DNA of 45,164 nt from Streptomyces plumbidurans (GCF_019857225.1 NZ_JAFJSY010000026.1:1-45164), one strand, 5' to 3'; positions 24,926 to 33,715 are shown, counted from the first letter of the stretch. The notes: generated by a model not told the origin, from the sequence alone. Translations and numbers: made by a program.

Positions 24926-26155
24926 TCAGCCGCCGAACTCCTGCAGACCCTTCAGCGCCTGGTCCAGCAGGGCCTGGCGGCCCTCCAGCTCGCGCTCCAG
25001 CTTGTCGGCCTTGGCGTTGTTGCCCTGGGCGCGCGCCTGCTCGATCTGGCCCCGGAGCTTGTCCACGGCGGCCTGGAGCTGCCCGGTCAGACCCTCGGCA
25101 CGCGCGCGTGCCTCCGGGTTCGTCCGGCGCCACTCGGCCTCCTCGGCCTCCTGGATGGCCCGCTCCACGGCGTGCATCCGGCCCTCGACCTTCGGCCGGG
25201 CGTCCCGCGGCACATGGCCGATGGCCTCCCAGCGCTCGTTGACCGAGCGGAAGGCGGCCCGCGCCGCCTTCAGGTCCGTCACCGGGAGGATCTTCTCGGC
25301 CTCCCCGGCCAGTTCCTCCTTGAGCTTCAGGTTCTCCGACTGCTCCGCGTCGCGCTCCGCGAAGACCGAGCTGCGGGCGGCGAAGAAGATGTCCTGGGCG
25401 CCGCGGAAGCGATTCCACAGGTCGTCCTCGTGCTCACGCTGGGCGCGGCCCGCGGCCTTCCACTCCGCCATCAGCTCGCGGTAGCGCGCGGCGGTGGGAC
25501 CCCACTCCGTCGAGCCGGACAGCGCCTCGGCCTCCGAGACCAGCCGCTCCTTGATCTTGCGGGCGTCCTCGCGCTGCGCGTCGAGCGCCGCGAAGTGCGC
25601 CTTGCGCCGCTTGGAGAACGCCGACCGGGCGTGCGAGAAGCGGTGCCACAGCTCGTCGTCCGACTTGCGGTCCAGGCGCGGCAGGCTCTTCCAGGTGTCC
25701 ACCAGCGCGCGCAGCCGCTCGCCGGCCGCCCGCCACTGGTCGGACTGCGCCAGCTGCTCCGCCTCGGTGACCAGGTCCTCCTTGGCGTGCCTGGCCTCGT
25801 CGGACTGCTTGGCGCGCTGCTGCTTGCGCTCCTCGCGGCGGGCCTCGACCGTCTCCACCAGCTTGTCCAGCCGGGTCCGCAGGGCGGCCAGGTCGCCGAC
25901 CGCGTGATGCGCGTCGACCTGCTCACGGATGTGGTCGATGGCCGCCTGCGCGTCCTTCGCGGACAGGTCGGTGGTCTTCACTCGCTTCTCGAGGAGGCCG
26001 ATCTCGACAACCAGGCCCTCGTACTTGCGCTCGAAGTAGGCCAGCGCCTCCTCGGGGGAGCCGGCCTGCCAGGAACCGACGACCTGCTCGCCGTCGGCCG
26101 TACGCACGTACACGGTCCCCGTCTCGTCGACGCGTCCCCACGGGTCGCTGCTCAC
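24926..26155 (-). CDS. DUF349 coiled-coil protein
   Basis: 409 residues, almost wholly helical and highly charged, with repeated DUF349-type units recognised by the recurring pattern W-x-A-G ... F-x-x-A (for example WRAAGERLRALVDTWKS, WGPTAARYRELMAEWKAAG and WEAIGHVPRD). No signal peptide or membrane segment, so cytoplasmic. Function is unknown; the name covers a domain only. The GTG at 26155 is well supported by GGAGGAGG 5 bases upstream. It lies downstream of the cyclophilin gene on the same strand but has its own promoter. Confidence 0.9.
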   Translation of the reverse strand: MSSDPWGRVDETGTVYVRTADGEQVVGSWQAGSPEEALAYFERKYEGLVVEIGLLEKRVKTTDLSAKDAQAAIDHIREQVDAHHAVGDLAALRTRLDKLVETVEARREERKQQRAKQSDEARHAKEDLVTEAEQLAQSDQWRAAGERLRALVDTWKSLPRLDRKSDDELWHRFSHARSAFSKRRKAHFAALDAQREDARKIKERLVSEAEALSGSTEWGPTAARYRELMAEWKAAGRAQREHEDDLWNRFRGAQDIFFAARSSVFAERDAEQSENLKLKEELAGEAEKILPVTDLKAARAAFRSVNERWEAIGHVPRDARPKVEGRMHAVERAIQEAEEAEWRRTNPEARARAEGLTGQLQAAVDKLRGQIEQARAQGNNAKADKLERELEGRQALLDQALKGLQEFGG

Positions 26156-26227
26156 AGCGCCTCCTCCACATGATGCCTGTGAGGGGCTTCAGCTCCCCCG
26201 GGCATCGTCCACAGTTTCGTCACGGCC

Positions 26228-26257
26228 AACATAGGCGACCGGCGGGTGGCCTGTCCG
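26228..26257 (-). promoter_or_regulatory. Promoter of DUF349 gene
   Basis: On the minus strand CGGACA (26257-26252) and TATGTT (26233-26228) have an 18-bp spacer; four of six -35 bases and the TANNNT pattern match. Confidence 0.45.
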
Positions 26258-26290
26258 CATCCCGCGCGACCGAAATTTCGCACTTGACCT

Positions 26291-27145
26291 TCAGGACTTC
26301 GTGACCGTCGCCTTGTTGATCACGACCGTCGCGTTGGGGGCCGTATTGCCGCTCGTGGGGTCCGCGGCCTGCGCTCCTGCGGCGGCGATCTTCTTCAGGA
26401 CCTTCATGCCGTCCTTGGAGATCGTGCCGAACGGGGTGTAGTCGGGCGGCAGCGGGCTGTCCTGGTAGACGAGGAAGAACTGGCTGCCGCCGGTGTTACG
26501 GCCCTTCTTCGTCTGGGCGTTGTACTGGTTGGCCATGGCGACCGTGCCCGCCGGATACACGTTGCCCTTGAGGCTCTTGTCCTTCAGGTTCTCGTCCGGG
26601 ATGGTGTAGCCCGGTCCGCCGGTGCCGGTGCCCGTCGGGTCGCCGCACTGCAGCACGTAGATCCCCTGGGGGACCAGCCGGTGGCACTTGGTGTGGTCCA
26701 AGTAGCCCTTGCCGACAAGGAAGTTGAAGGAGTTGACGGTGTGCGGCGCGGCCGACGCCTTCAGCGCGATGCCTATGTCGCCGCAGGTCGTGTCGAGGTT
26801 CATGGTGTACTTCGCCGACTTGTCGATCGTCATCGCCGGCTCCTTCTTCCAGCTCAGCTTCTTCACCGAGCCCTTGGCCGGCTTGGCGCACGGGTCCGGC
26901 GCCTTGCTGGTCGCGGCGGCGCTCGGGGTCGTCTGGGAGCTGGCGTTGGCCTTGTCGTCGCTCTTGTCGTCCTTGAGCACACCGGTCGTATAGAGCGCCA
27001 CGCTGCCGATCAGGATCACGCCGAGCACCGACGCGATCACCGAATTGCGCATCTTCGCCTTGCGCCGCGCGGCCGTACGCCGCTGCTGCTGCCGCAAGAA
27101 CTTCTCCCGCGCGAGCTGACGCTTGCGCTGCTCCTGGGTGACCAC
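26291..27145 (-). CDS. Membrane-anchored cyclophilin-type peptidyl-prolyl isomerase
   Basis: 284 residues. A strongly basic N-terminus (RKRQLAREKFLRQQQRRTAARRKAKMR) precedes one membrane helix (about 33-53), a Ser/Thr/Ala/Lys linker and a C-terminal cyclophilin domain from about residue 118. Conserved cyclophilin segments include GSQFFLVYQDSPLPPDYTPFG and the FNFLVGKGYLDHTKCHR strand-helix. The orientation (positive inside) puts the isomerase domain outside the membrane, where it could assist folding of exported proteins. The GTG at 27145 follows GGAGAGA. Proximity to secDF and relA is noted, but no operon is formed. Isomerase activity is inferred from the family. Confidence 0.92.
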   Translation of the reverse strand: MVTQEQRKRQLAREKFLRQQQRRTAARRKAKMRNSVIASVLGVILIGSVALYTTGVLKDDKSDDKANASSQTTPSAAATSKAPDPCAKPAKGSVKKLSWKKEPAMTIDKSAKYTMNLDTTCGDIGIALKASAAPHTVNSFNFLVGKGYLDHTKCHRLVPQGIYVLQCGDPTGTGTGGPGYTIPDENLKDKSLKGNVYPAGTVAMANQYNAQTKKGRNTGGSQFFLVYQDSPLPPDYTPFGTISKDGMKVLKKIAAAGAQAADPTSGNTAPNATVVINKATVTKS

Positions 27146-27260
27146 CGGGTTCTCTCCTCATGCGTCTCGTACGTCGACTGGGACGCGTGCGTCTTGTGAG
27201 TCGACCGCCTGCGTGTGCCCCGTACCGTATATGGGTTCGCTGAGGATTCGGCAGCGCCGG

Positions 27261-27266
27261 TAGGCT
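27261..27266 (+). promoter_or_regulatory. -10 box upstream of MBL-hydrolase gene
   Basis: TAGGCT (TANNNT) 47 bases before the GTG at 27314. The -35 candidate GCTGAG (27239-27244, 16-bp spacer) is weak. Confidence 0.4.
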
Positions 27267-27313
27267 CTGACAGCAGCTGTAGCCGTCTGTGACCGACACA
27301 ACGAAGGACGATC

Positions 27314-28021
27314 GTGCTCATTGCCGGGTTCCCCGCCGGGGCCTGGGGGACGAACTGTTATCTCGTCGCCCCCGCCGCCGGTGAGGAGTGCGTGATCATC
27401 GACCCGGGCCACCAGGCCGCCCAAGGAGTCGAGGAAGCGCTGAAGAAGCATCGGCTCAAGCCCGTCGCCGTCGTCCTCACCCACGGCCACATCGACCATG
27501 TGGCCTCGGTCGTCCCGGTGTGCGGCGCGCACGACGTACCGGCGTGGATCCACCCCGAGGACCGCTTCATGCTGGCGGACCCGGAGAAGGCGGTCGGCCG
27601 CTCCATCGGCATGCAGCTGTTGGGCGAGCTGACGGTGGGGGAGCCCGACGACGTCAAGGAGCTGACCGACGGCGCGCGGCTGGCGCTCGCGGGGCTCGAG
27701 TTCTCCGTCGCGCACGCACCCGGCCATACCAAGGGGTCGGTGACGTTCCGGATGCCCGAGAACACGGAGATCCCCTCCGTGTTCTTCTCCGGGGATCTGC
27801 TCTTCGCCGGCTCCATCGGACGCACCGACCTGCCCGGCGGCGACATGGCCGAGATGCTCGACTCGCTGGGCCGTGTGTGCCTGCCGCTCGACGACTCGAC
27901 CGTGGTGCTGTCCGGCCACGGCCCCCAGACGACCATCGGCCAGGAGCGCGCCACCAACCCGTATCTGCGGCAGGTGGCCGCCGGCCAGGGAGCCCAGCCC
28001 GCTCCCCGACGAGGAATGTGA
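27314..28021 (+). CDS. MBL-fold metallo-hydrolase (glyoxalase II-like)
   Basis: 235-residue metallo-beta-lactamase fold enzyme. The dinuclear metal motif is H57-x-H59-x-D61-H62 (THGHIDH), with H138 (APGHTKGS), D161 (FSGDLLF) and H202 (LSGHGPQT) as further ligands. Closest in pattern to hydroxyacylglutathione hydrolase-like proteins, but Streptomyces use mycothiol, so the substrate may be a mycothiol thioester or something else; not determinable here. The GTG at 27314 has GAAGGA about 7 bases upstream. hisS starts 12 bases after the stop, so the pair is likely one transcript. Confidence 0.93.
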   Translation: MLIAGFPAGAWGTNCYLVAPAAGEECVIIDPGHQAAQGVEEALKKHRLKPVAVVLTHGHIDHVASVVPVCGAHDVPAWIHPEDRFMLADPEKAVGRSIGMQLLGELTVGEPDDVKELTDGARLALAGLEFSVAHAPGHTKGSVTFRMPENTEIPSVFFSGDLLFAGSIGRTDLPGGDMAEMLDSLGRVCLPLDDSTVVLSGHGPQTTIGQERATNPYLRQVAAGQGAQPAPRRGM

Positions 28022-28032
28022 CGAGACCTTCC

Positions 28033-29295
28033 GTGAGCACCTTCAAGGCCCCCAAGGGCACGTACGACCTGATCCCGCCGGACAGCGCCAAGTACCTGGC
28101 CGTCCGTGAGGCGATCGCCGCACCCCTGCGCAGTTCCGGCTACGGCTACATCGAGACGCCCGGCTTCGAGAGCGTCGAGCTCTTCGCGCGCGGAGTCGGT
28201 GAGTCCACCGACATCGTGACCAAGGAGATGTACGCCTTCGAGACCAAGGGCGGCGACAGGCTGGCCCTGCGCCCCGAGGGCACCGCGTCCGTGCTGCGCG
28301 CGGCGCTGGAGGCCAACCTCCACAAGGCGGGCAACCTGCCGGTCAAGCTCTGGTACTCCGGCTCGTACTACCGCTACGAGCGCCCGCAGAAGGGCCGCTA
28401 CAGGCACTTCTCCCAGGTCGGCGCCGAGGCGATCGGCGCGGAGGACCCGGCGCTCGACGCCGAGCTGATCATCCTGGCCGACCAGGCCTACCGCTCGCTG
28501 GGCCTGCGCGACTTCCGGATCCTGCTCAACAGCCTGGGCGACAAGGAGTGCCGTCCCGTCTACCGCGCGGCCCTGCAGGACTTCCTGCGCGGCCTGGACC
28601 TGGACGAGGACACGCTGCGCCGAGCGGAGATCAACCCGCTGCGCGTTCTGGACGACAAGCGCGAGTCGGTCCAGAAGCAGCTGGGCGACGCCCCCCTGCT
28701 GCGCGACTATCTGTGCGACGCCTGCAAGGCGTACCACGAGGAGGTCCGCGAGCTGATCACGGCGGCGGGCGTGGTCTTCGAGGACGACCCCAAGCTGGTG
28801 CGCGGCCTCGACTACTACACCCGGACGACGTTCGAGTTCGTCCACGACGGTCTGGGCTCGCAGTCCGCGGTGGGCGGCGGCGGCCGCTACGACGGCCTCT
28901 CCGAGATGATCGGCGGCCCCGCGCTGCCGTCCGTCGGCTGGGCCCTCGGCGTGGACCGCACCGTCCTGGCCCTTGAGGCGGAGGGCGTCGAGCTCGAACT
29001 GCCCTCCACGACCAGCGTGTTCGCGGTCCCGCTCGGCGAGGAGGCGCGCCGCGTGCTGTTCGGCAAGGTCACCGAGCTGCGCAAGCTCGGCATCGCGGCC
29101 GACTTCTCCTACGGCGCCAAGGGCCTCAAGGGCGCCATGAAGAACGCCAACCGCAGCGGCGCCCGCTACACGATCGTGGCCGGCGAACGCGACCTCACCG
29201 AGGGCGTCGTTCAGCTCAAGGACATGGACTCCGGCGAGCAGACGGCGATCGGCGTGAACGAGATCGTGGCGGAACTGGAGTCGCGGCTGGGCTGA
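28033..29295 (+). CDS. hisS: Histidyl-tRNA synthetase
   Basis: 420-residue class II synthetase. Motif 1 region follows the N-terminal PKGTYDLIPPD, motif 2 is around LWYSGSYYRYERPQKGRYR, the histidine-binding loop is RGLDYYTRTTFEF, and motif 3 includes VGGGGRYDGL and GWALGVDRT. The C-terminal anticodon-binding domain starts near residue 330. The GTG at 28033 gives the usual N-terminus VSTFKAPKG; a GTG at 28018 overlapping the upstream stop would add five residues and cannot be excluded, since neither has a strong ribosome binding site. A perfect stem-loop follows. Confidence 0.97.
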   Translation: MSTFKAPKGTYDLIPPDSAKYLAVREAIAAPLRSSGYGYIETPGFESVELFARGVGESTDIVTKEMYAFETKGGDRLALRPEGTASVLRAALEANLHKAGNLPVKLWYSGSYYRYERPQKGRYRHFSQVGAEAIGAEDPALDAELIILADQAYRSLGLRDFRILLNSLGDKECRPVYRAALQDFLRGLDLDEDTLRRAEINPLRVLDDKRESVQKQLGDAPLLRDYLCDACKAYHEEVRELITAAGVVFEDDPKLVRGLDYYTRTTFEFVHDGLGSQSAVGGGGRYDGLSEMIGGPALPSVGWALGVDRTVLALEAEGVELELPSTTSVFAVPLGEEARRVLFGKVTELRKLGIAADFSYGAKGLKGAMKNANRSGARYTIVAGERDLTEGVVQLKDMDSGEQTAIGVNEIVAELESRLG

Positions 29296-29301
29296 GCCCG
29301 G

Positions 29302-29334
29302 TGGAGTGAGGGGGCTGCGGGTCCCCTCACTCCA
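29302..29334. terminator. Terminator between hisS and response regulator gene
   Basis: Perfect 12-bp stem TGGAGTGAGGGG (29302-29313) with CCCCTCACTCCA (29323-29334) and a 9-base loop. The right arm overlaps the last codons of the convergent response-regulator gene. Confidence 0.8.
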
Positions 29335-29950
29335 GCAGCCCGAACCGCATCGCACTCGTGACGGCCGCCGTCCGGTCGTCGACCCCCAACTTGCCGAAGG
29401 CGCGCAGGAGATGGGTCTTCACGGTCGACTCGCCGATGAAGAGCCGGCGGCCGATCTCCGCGTTGGTGCAGCCCTCCGCCACCAGCCGCAGGACGGCCGT
29501 CTCCCGCTCCGAGAGGCGAGGCCGTTCCGGTCTGGTGCGCAGCTGGTCGACCAGGCGGGCCGCCACCGAGGGGGCGAGCACCGTCTCACCGCGGGCTGCT
29601 GCCCGTACGGCCTGGGCCAGTTCGGCGCGCGGCATGTCCTTGAGGAGATAGCCCGCAGCCCCGGCCTCGACCGCCCGCAGGATGTCGCGGTCCGTCTCGT
29701 ACGTCGTCAGGACGATCACCCGGCACGGCAGCCCCGCCTCGCCCATCCGCACGATCGAGTCGACGCCCCCGCCGCCCGGCATGCGCAGGTCCATGAGCAC
29801 GATGTCGGGCCGCAGTTCGGCCGCGAGCGCCTCCGCCTGCGGCCCGCTCTCCGCGTCGGCGATCACCTCCAGGTCCGGCTCGGCACTGAGCATCGCCCGC
29901 AGCCCCTCCCGTACGACGGGATGGTCGTCGGCGAGGACGATCCTGATCAC
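29327..29950 (-). CDS. NarL/FixJ-family response regulator
   Basis: 207 residues. The receiver domain has the acidic pair D8-D9, phospho-acceptor D54 (VLMDLRMP), T82 and K104; the LuxR-type helix-turn-helix follows at about 147-204 (LSERETAVLRLVAEG ... STVKTHLLRAF). It is the DNA-binding output of the adjacent histidine kinase. The frame extends upstream, but GTG at 29950 is chosen: GAGGAG lies 6 bases before it and it overlaps the kinase stop (GTGA). It is last in the ATPase-permease-kinase-regulator operon; a likely target is the operon itself. Confidence 0.95.
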   Translation of the reverse strand: MIRIVLADDHPVVREGLRAMLSAEPDLEVIADAESGPQAEALAAELRPDIVLMDLRMPGGGGVDSIVRMGEAGLPCRVIVLTTYETDRDILRAVEAGAAGYLLKDMPRAELAQAVRAAARGETVLAPSVAARLVDQLRTRPERPRLSERETAVLRLVAEGCTNAEIGRRLFIGESTVKTHLLRAFGKLGVDDRTAAVTSAMRFGLLE

Positions 29951-31164
29951 GGTGAACTCCTCAGCGGTGACAGGGGAGATGAGGGCGTCACGGGCAGCCG
30001 GACGGTCACCGTCGTGCCGTCGCCCGGCGTGCTGCGGATCCGCGCCGTCCCGCCGACCTCGGTGGCTCGGGCGCGCAGCCCCGCAAGACCGTAACCGGCG
30101 CTGGGGGCACCGGGATCGAACCCGCATCCGTCGTCCCGTACGGACACGGTGAGCGTGTCGTCGCGGTACGCCAGCGCGATGCCGACGGAGGCCGAACTCC
30201 CCGCGTGCTTACGGGCGTTGGACAGCGCCTCCTGGCAGGCGCGCAGCGCCACCACCTCGGGAGCGGCGGGCAGCTGCCGCACCGGGCCGGTCACCTCCAG
30301 CGTGGCCCCGTGCCGGGCGGCGAGCCGGTGCAACGCGTCCGGCAGCGACGAGCCGTCGAGGTCGGCGGGCGCGGCCCCGGCGACCAGGGCGCGGGCCTCG
30401 GCGAGGTTCTGCCGGGCCGTCTCGTCCATCAGGGCCAGATGCCGGCGGGCCTGCGGGACGTCGTGGTCCAGCTCCGCCTCCACCGCCTGGATCAGCATCA
30501 GCACACTGGTGAAGCCCTGCGCGAGGGTGTCGTGGATCTCCCGGGCCATGCGCTCGCGCTCGGTCAGCGCCCCGTGCGCGGCGGACAGACGCGAGATCTC
30601 GTGGCGGCTCGCGTCCAGTTCCGCGATCAGCGCGGCCCGCTCCTGGCTCTGGTCGATGATCCGGATCACCCAGGTCCCGAAGGCCACCGAGAAGACCAGA
30701 CTGACCACGGCGAACAGCCCGTTGAAGAAGACGTCCTGGCCGCTGGGCCACCACAGCAGCGCCCAGCCCACCACCGGCACGACGTTGAGCACGGCCACCA
30801 CCGTGATCGCCCACCGCATCCGCAGGGTCATGAAGCACTGGGGGACGAGCGCGAAGGTCATCACCCGGGTCTCGCCGACCAGGATCGCCGAGGGCAGGAA
30901 CAGCGCCGTCATCGCGAGGAGATAGAGCAGAGCCTGCCGCTCGGTCGGCGGATCGCCCCGCAGCAGGGGCCGCCCCACCCACACGTACAGGGGAATCAAC
31001 GGCAGCAGCAGCGCCGCCGCGGTGAGACGGACCGGCCACCCCGGCTGTCCCGTGCCGAGCACGAACGCCAGGGTGGCCAGCCAGATCAGCGCGAAGTAGG
31101 TGTCCCAGAGCCGGAAGGAGCGGTCCCAGGTGTAGGCACCGACGGCGTGCGTCGGCCCGTTCAT
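29947..31164 (-). CDS. Membrane histidine kinase (HisKA_3 type)
   Basis: 405 residues. Six or so hydrophobic segments fill residues 20-170 with very short external loops, so signals are probably sensed within the membrane. A coiled-coil leads to the HisKA_3 dimerisation helix with phospho-acceptor H211 (MAREIHDTLAQGF), then the ATPase domain with N-box EALSNARKHA, G1 DDGCGFDP and G2 GYGLAGLRARA. The architecture is that of DesK/LiaS-type sensors. ATG at 31164 overlaps the permease stop (ATGA); the stop overlaps the regulator start. Partner: the downstream NarL-type regulator. Confidence 0.95.
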   Translation of the reverse strand: MNGPTHAVGAYTWDRSFRLWDTYFALIWLATLAFVLGTGQPGWPVRLTAAALLLPLIPLYVWVGRPLLRGDPPTERQALLYLLAMTALFLPSAILVGETRVMTFALVPQCFMTLRMRWAITVVAVLNVVPVVGWALLWWPSGQDVFFNGLFAVVSLVFSVAFGTWVIRIIDQSQERAALIAELDASRHEISRLSAAHGALTERERMAREIHDTLAQGFTSVLMLIQAVEAELDHDVPQARRHLALMDETARQNLAEARALVAGAAPADLDGSSLPDALHRLAARHGATLEVTGPVRQLPAAPEVVALRACQEALSNARKHAGSSASVGIALAYRDDTLTVSVRDDGCGFDPGAPSAGYGLAGLRARATEVGGTARIRSTPGDGTTVTVRLPVTPSSPLSPLRSSP

Positions 31165-32006
31165 CCGTCGCGCCGGTTCTTCCACCGGAAGGTGAGCAGA
31201 CACAGCGCCAATCCTCCGACGCACCACGCCCCGAGCACCAGCGCCACCTTGCCCAGCTCCCAGCTGCCGGTCTGCTCCAGGATCCGTGCCGAGTCCGGCA
31301 GGAACACCCCGCGCAGTCCCTGGCACATCCACTTCAGCGGGAACAGCGCCCCGATGTTCAGCATCCAGTCGGGGATGGTGTCGATCGCGATGTACACGCC
31401 CGAGATGAACTGCAGCACCAGGAACGGCAGTACGACGACCGAGGTCGCGCTCTTGCCGGACTTCGGCACCGAGCTGATCGCGATGCCTAGCAGGGCGCAC
31501 GCCGTCAGACCGAGCACGAAGATCCAGGCCAGGTCGAACCAGTGCGTGGCGTCCGAGGGCAGATCCACGTCGTAGAAGGAGGTGCCGACGAGGAGCAGGA
31601 TCGCCGTCTCCAGCAGGCCGGTGAACAGAACCAGCCAGATCTTGCCGAGGAAGTACGCGGCCGGCGGCATCGGTGTCCCGCGCAGCCGGCGCAGCACCTT
31701 CTCGTCCCGCTCGATGGCGATGGAGATGCCGAGCGACTGGAAGCTCGTCGACATGATGCCGGCGGCCATCATCGCCGGGACGTACAGCTGCGAGGCGGTG
31801 ATGCCCGCGCCCTTCACGTCGTCGCTGAAGATCGACGCGAACAGGAAGAGGAACACCACCGGGAACGCGAACGTGAACACCACCTGGTCGCGCTGCCGGA
31901 AGAACTGCTTGATCTCCAGGGCGCCCCGGCCCAGCCCCAGCCCCCACGCCCCGGGCAGCCGCACGGTGCCCGACCCGGTCCTGGTCTCCACGGCGGTCGT
32001 GGTCAT
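31161..32006 (-). CDS. ABC-2 type transporter permease
   Basis: 281-residue permease with six membrane helices of the ABC-2 family: helix 1 near 43-60 (VVFTFAFPVVFLFLFASIF), a block around 75-180 containing IERDEKVLRRLRGTPMPPAAY (the conserved cytoplasmic coupling region), and a last helix before the basic C-terminus RWKNRRDG. It pairs with the upstream ATPase gene. ATG at 32006 overlaps the ATPase stop. Such ABC-2 systems coupled to two-component genes often export lipids, peptides or drugs; the substrate cannot be told from sequence. Confidence 0.94.
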   Translation of the reverse strand: MTTTAVETRTGSGTVRLPGAWGLGLGRGALEIKQFFRQRDQVVFTFAFPVVFLFLFASIFSDDVKGAGITASQLYVPAMMAAGIMSTSFQSLGISIAIERDEKVLRRLRGTPMPPAAYFLGKIWLVLFTGLLETAILLLVGTSFYDVDLPSDATHWFDLAWIFVLGLTACALLGIAISSVPKSGKSATSVVVLPFLVLQFISGVYIAIDTIPDWMLNIGALFPLKWMCQGLRGVFLPDSARILEQTGSWELGKVALVLGAWCVGGLALCLLTFRWKNRRDG

Positions 32007-32869
32007 CGCGCGTCCTCCTGTCCGGTCAGCCGGAGGTAGACGTCCTCCAGCGTGGGTCGGCTCACCCGGAGGCCGGGGATCTCGCCGTCGAAGCGGTGCA
32101 TCAGCTCGGCGACCGTCCTGGTCGGGGTGTCCGTGCGCTCGGTACGGATGGTGCCGTCGGCCTCGGTCCACTCGACCGTGGCGTCCGTGCCGTACCGCTC
32201 CCGCAGGGCGGCGGGCTCGCCCGTGGCGGCGACCCGCCCCCGCGCCACCACGGCGAGCCGGTCGGCGAGCGCCTCCGCCTCCTCCAGGTAGTGCGTGGTC
32301 AGCAGGATCGTCGTGCCCTCGTCGGCGAGCAGCCGGATCAGCTCCCAGAACTGCCGCCGGGCCGCCGGGTCGAAACCGGTCGTCGGCTCGTCCAGGAGCA
32401 GCAGCTCGGGGCCGCCGATCACCCCGAGCGCCACGTCGAGCCGCCGGCGCTGGCCGCCCGACAGCGCCTTGATGCGGCTGCCCGCCTTGGCCTGCAGTCC
32501 CACCAGGCCGATGACCTCCTCGGGGTCGCGCGGGCGCGGGTAGTAGCGCGCGAAATGCCGCACGGTCTCGCCGACCGTCAACTCGGCGGGTGCCGATTCG
32601 TCCTGCCAGACGATTCCCACACGGGACCTCCACGCGCGCGTGCCGGCCGCCGGATCGGACCCGAGCACCGACACCTCGCCCGCGTCCCGGCTGCGCTTGC
32701 CCTGGAGGATCTCCACCGTCGTGCTCTTGCCCGCGCCATTGGGTCCCAGCAGGCCGAACACCTCGCCCGGGCGGATCTCGAGATCGATGCCGTCCACCGC
32801 GGTCACGTCCCCGTACTGCTTGCGCAGCCCCCGTACGTCCACCGCGAGTTCGTTCGCGTGTGTTGTCAT
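32003..32869 (-). CDS. ABC transporter ATP-binding protein
   Basis: 288-residue ATPase of the DrrA/CcmA type. Walker A GPNGAGKST (42-50), signature LSGGQ (136-140), Walker B LLLLDEP (156-162) and the switch histidine in LLTTHYLEEAEALADR are intact; a C-terminal 70-residue domain follows. ATG at 32869 is chosen because a GGGGGG run lies just upstream; an ATG at 32878 has no ribosome binding site. It is the first gene of the four-gene operon, with an inverted repeat at 32926-32945 in the upstream region. Confidence 0.95.
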   Translation of the reverse strand: MTTHANELAVDVRGLRKQYGDVTAVDGIDLEIRPGEVFGLLGPNGAGKSTTVEILQGKRSRDAGEVSVLGSDPAAGTRAWRSRVGIVWQDESAPAELTVGETVRHFARYYPRPRDPEEVIGLVGLQAKAGSRIKALSGGQRRRLDVALGVIGGPELLLLDEPTTGFDPAARRQFWELIRLLADEGTTILLTTHYLEEAEALADRLAVVARGRVAATGEPAALRERYGTDATVEWTEADGTIRTERTDTPTRTVAELMHRFDGEIPGLRVSRPTLEDVYLRLTGQEDAR

Positions 32870-32925
32870 GCCCCCCATGGTCGGCCGGAACCGAACGCTC
32901 AGGGACGACCGTGCGTACTTCCTTA

Positions 32926-32945
32926 TGTCCACTGAACGGTGGACA
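32926..32945. promoter_or_regulatory. Inverted repeat between ABC operon and VKOR gene
   Basis: TGTCCAC-N6-GTGGACA (7-bp perfect arms, 32926-32932 and 32939-32945), 57 bases before the ATPase start on the minus strand and about 70 before the VKOR gene. TGGACA (32940-32945) could also be a -35 for the latter, with CACAAT (32961-32966) as a poorly spaced -10. Candidate operator for a dimeric regulator. Confidence 0.45.
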
Positions 32946-33015
32946 CGGGGCCGGGTGCGGCACAATGGCCCCTGCCCGAAGAAGGTCCCACTCTCAAGCA
33001 GACGGAATCGGCGTG

Positions 33016-33672
33016 ATGAGCAAGACCACAGTCAAAGACGTGTCCACCGAGCCCGCTCCGGGACCCGACTCGGCCGGACCACGCACGCTGGGCGGCAGCC
33101 GCGCCCTGGCCCTGCTGCTGGTGATCACCGGCGCGGCCGGTCTGCTCGCCGCGTGGGTCATCACGATCGACAAGAACAAGATCCTCGAGGCCAAGGTCGC
33201 GGGCAAGACGTTCACCCCGGGCTGCAGCCTCAACCCCGTGGTCTCCTGCGGCAACGTGATGGAGTCCAAGCAGGCCGCCGTCTTCGGCTTCCCCAACCCG
33301 ATGCTCGGCCTGGTCTGCTACGGCATCGTCATCTGCGTCGGCATGAGCCTGCTCGCCCGCGCCCGCTACCCGCGCTGGTACTGGCTCACCTTCAACTTCG
33401 GCACCCTCTTCGGTGTCGGGTTCGTCACCTGGCTGCAGTTCCAGTCGCTGTACCGGATCAACTCGCTGTGCCTGTGGTGCTGCCTGGCCTGGGTCGCCAC
33501 GATCACGATGTTCTGGTACGTCACCTCGTTCAACGTCCGCAACGGCTTCCTGCCCTCCCCGCGCTGGCTGAGGAGCTTCTTCGGCGAGTTCACCTGGGTC
33601 GTGCCCGTGCTGCACGTCGGCATCATCGGCATGCTGGTGCTGACCCGCTGGTGGGACTTCTGGACCAGCTGA
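33016..33672 (+). CDS. Vitamin K epoxide reductase family protein
   Basis: 218-residue membrane protein with four or five helices. It carries the VKOR cysteine set: a loop pair C70 and C78 (PGCSLNPVVSC) and the membrane CxxC C152-LW-C155 with an extra C156. Bacterial VKOR proteins reoxidise DsbA-like thiol oxidases using quinone, so a role in disulfide formation of exported proteins is likely; no fused thioredoxin domain is present and no DsbA is nearby. The ATG at 33016 is preferred; a GTG three bases upstream is also possible. The ribosome binding site (AGACGGA) is modest. Confidence 0.93.
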   Translation: MSKTTVKDVSTEPAPGPDSAGPRTLGGSRALALLLVITGAAGLLAAWVITIDKNKILEAKVAGKTFTPGCSLNPVVSCGNVMESKQAAVFGFPNPMLGLVCYGIVICVGMSLLARARYPRWYWLTFNFGTLFGVGFVTWLQFQSLYRINSLCLWCCLAWVATITMFWYVTSFNVRNGFLPSPRWLRSFFGEFTWVVPVLHVGIIGMLVLTRWWDFWTS

Positions 33673-33693
33673 CCGGGCTTTTCAGGGGCCCGG
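33673..33693 (+). terminator. Short hairpin after VKOR gene
   Basis: CCGGGC (33673-33678) with GCCCGG (33688-33693) and a 9-base loop, directly after the stop. Only 6 bp, so a weak terminator candidate. Confidence 0.4.
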
Positions 33694-33715
33694 ACGCATT
33701 GTCGGTGCGGTGACT

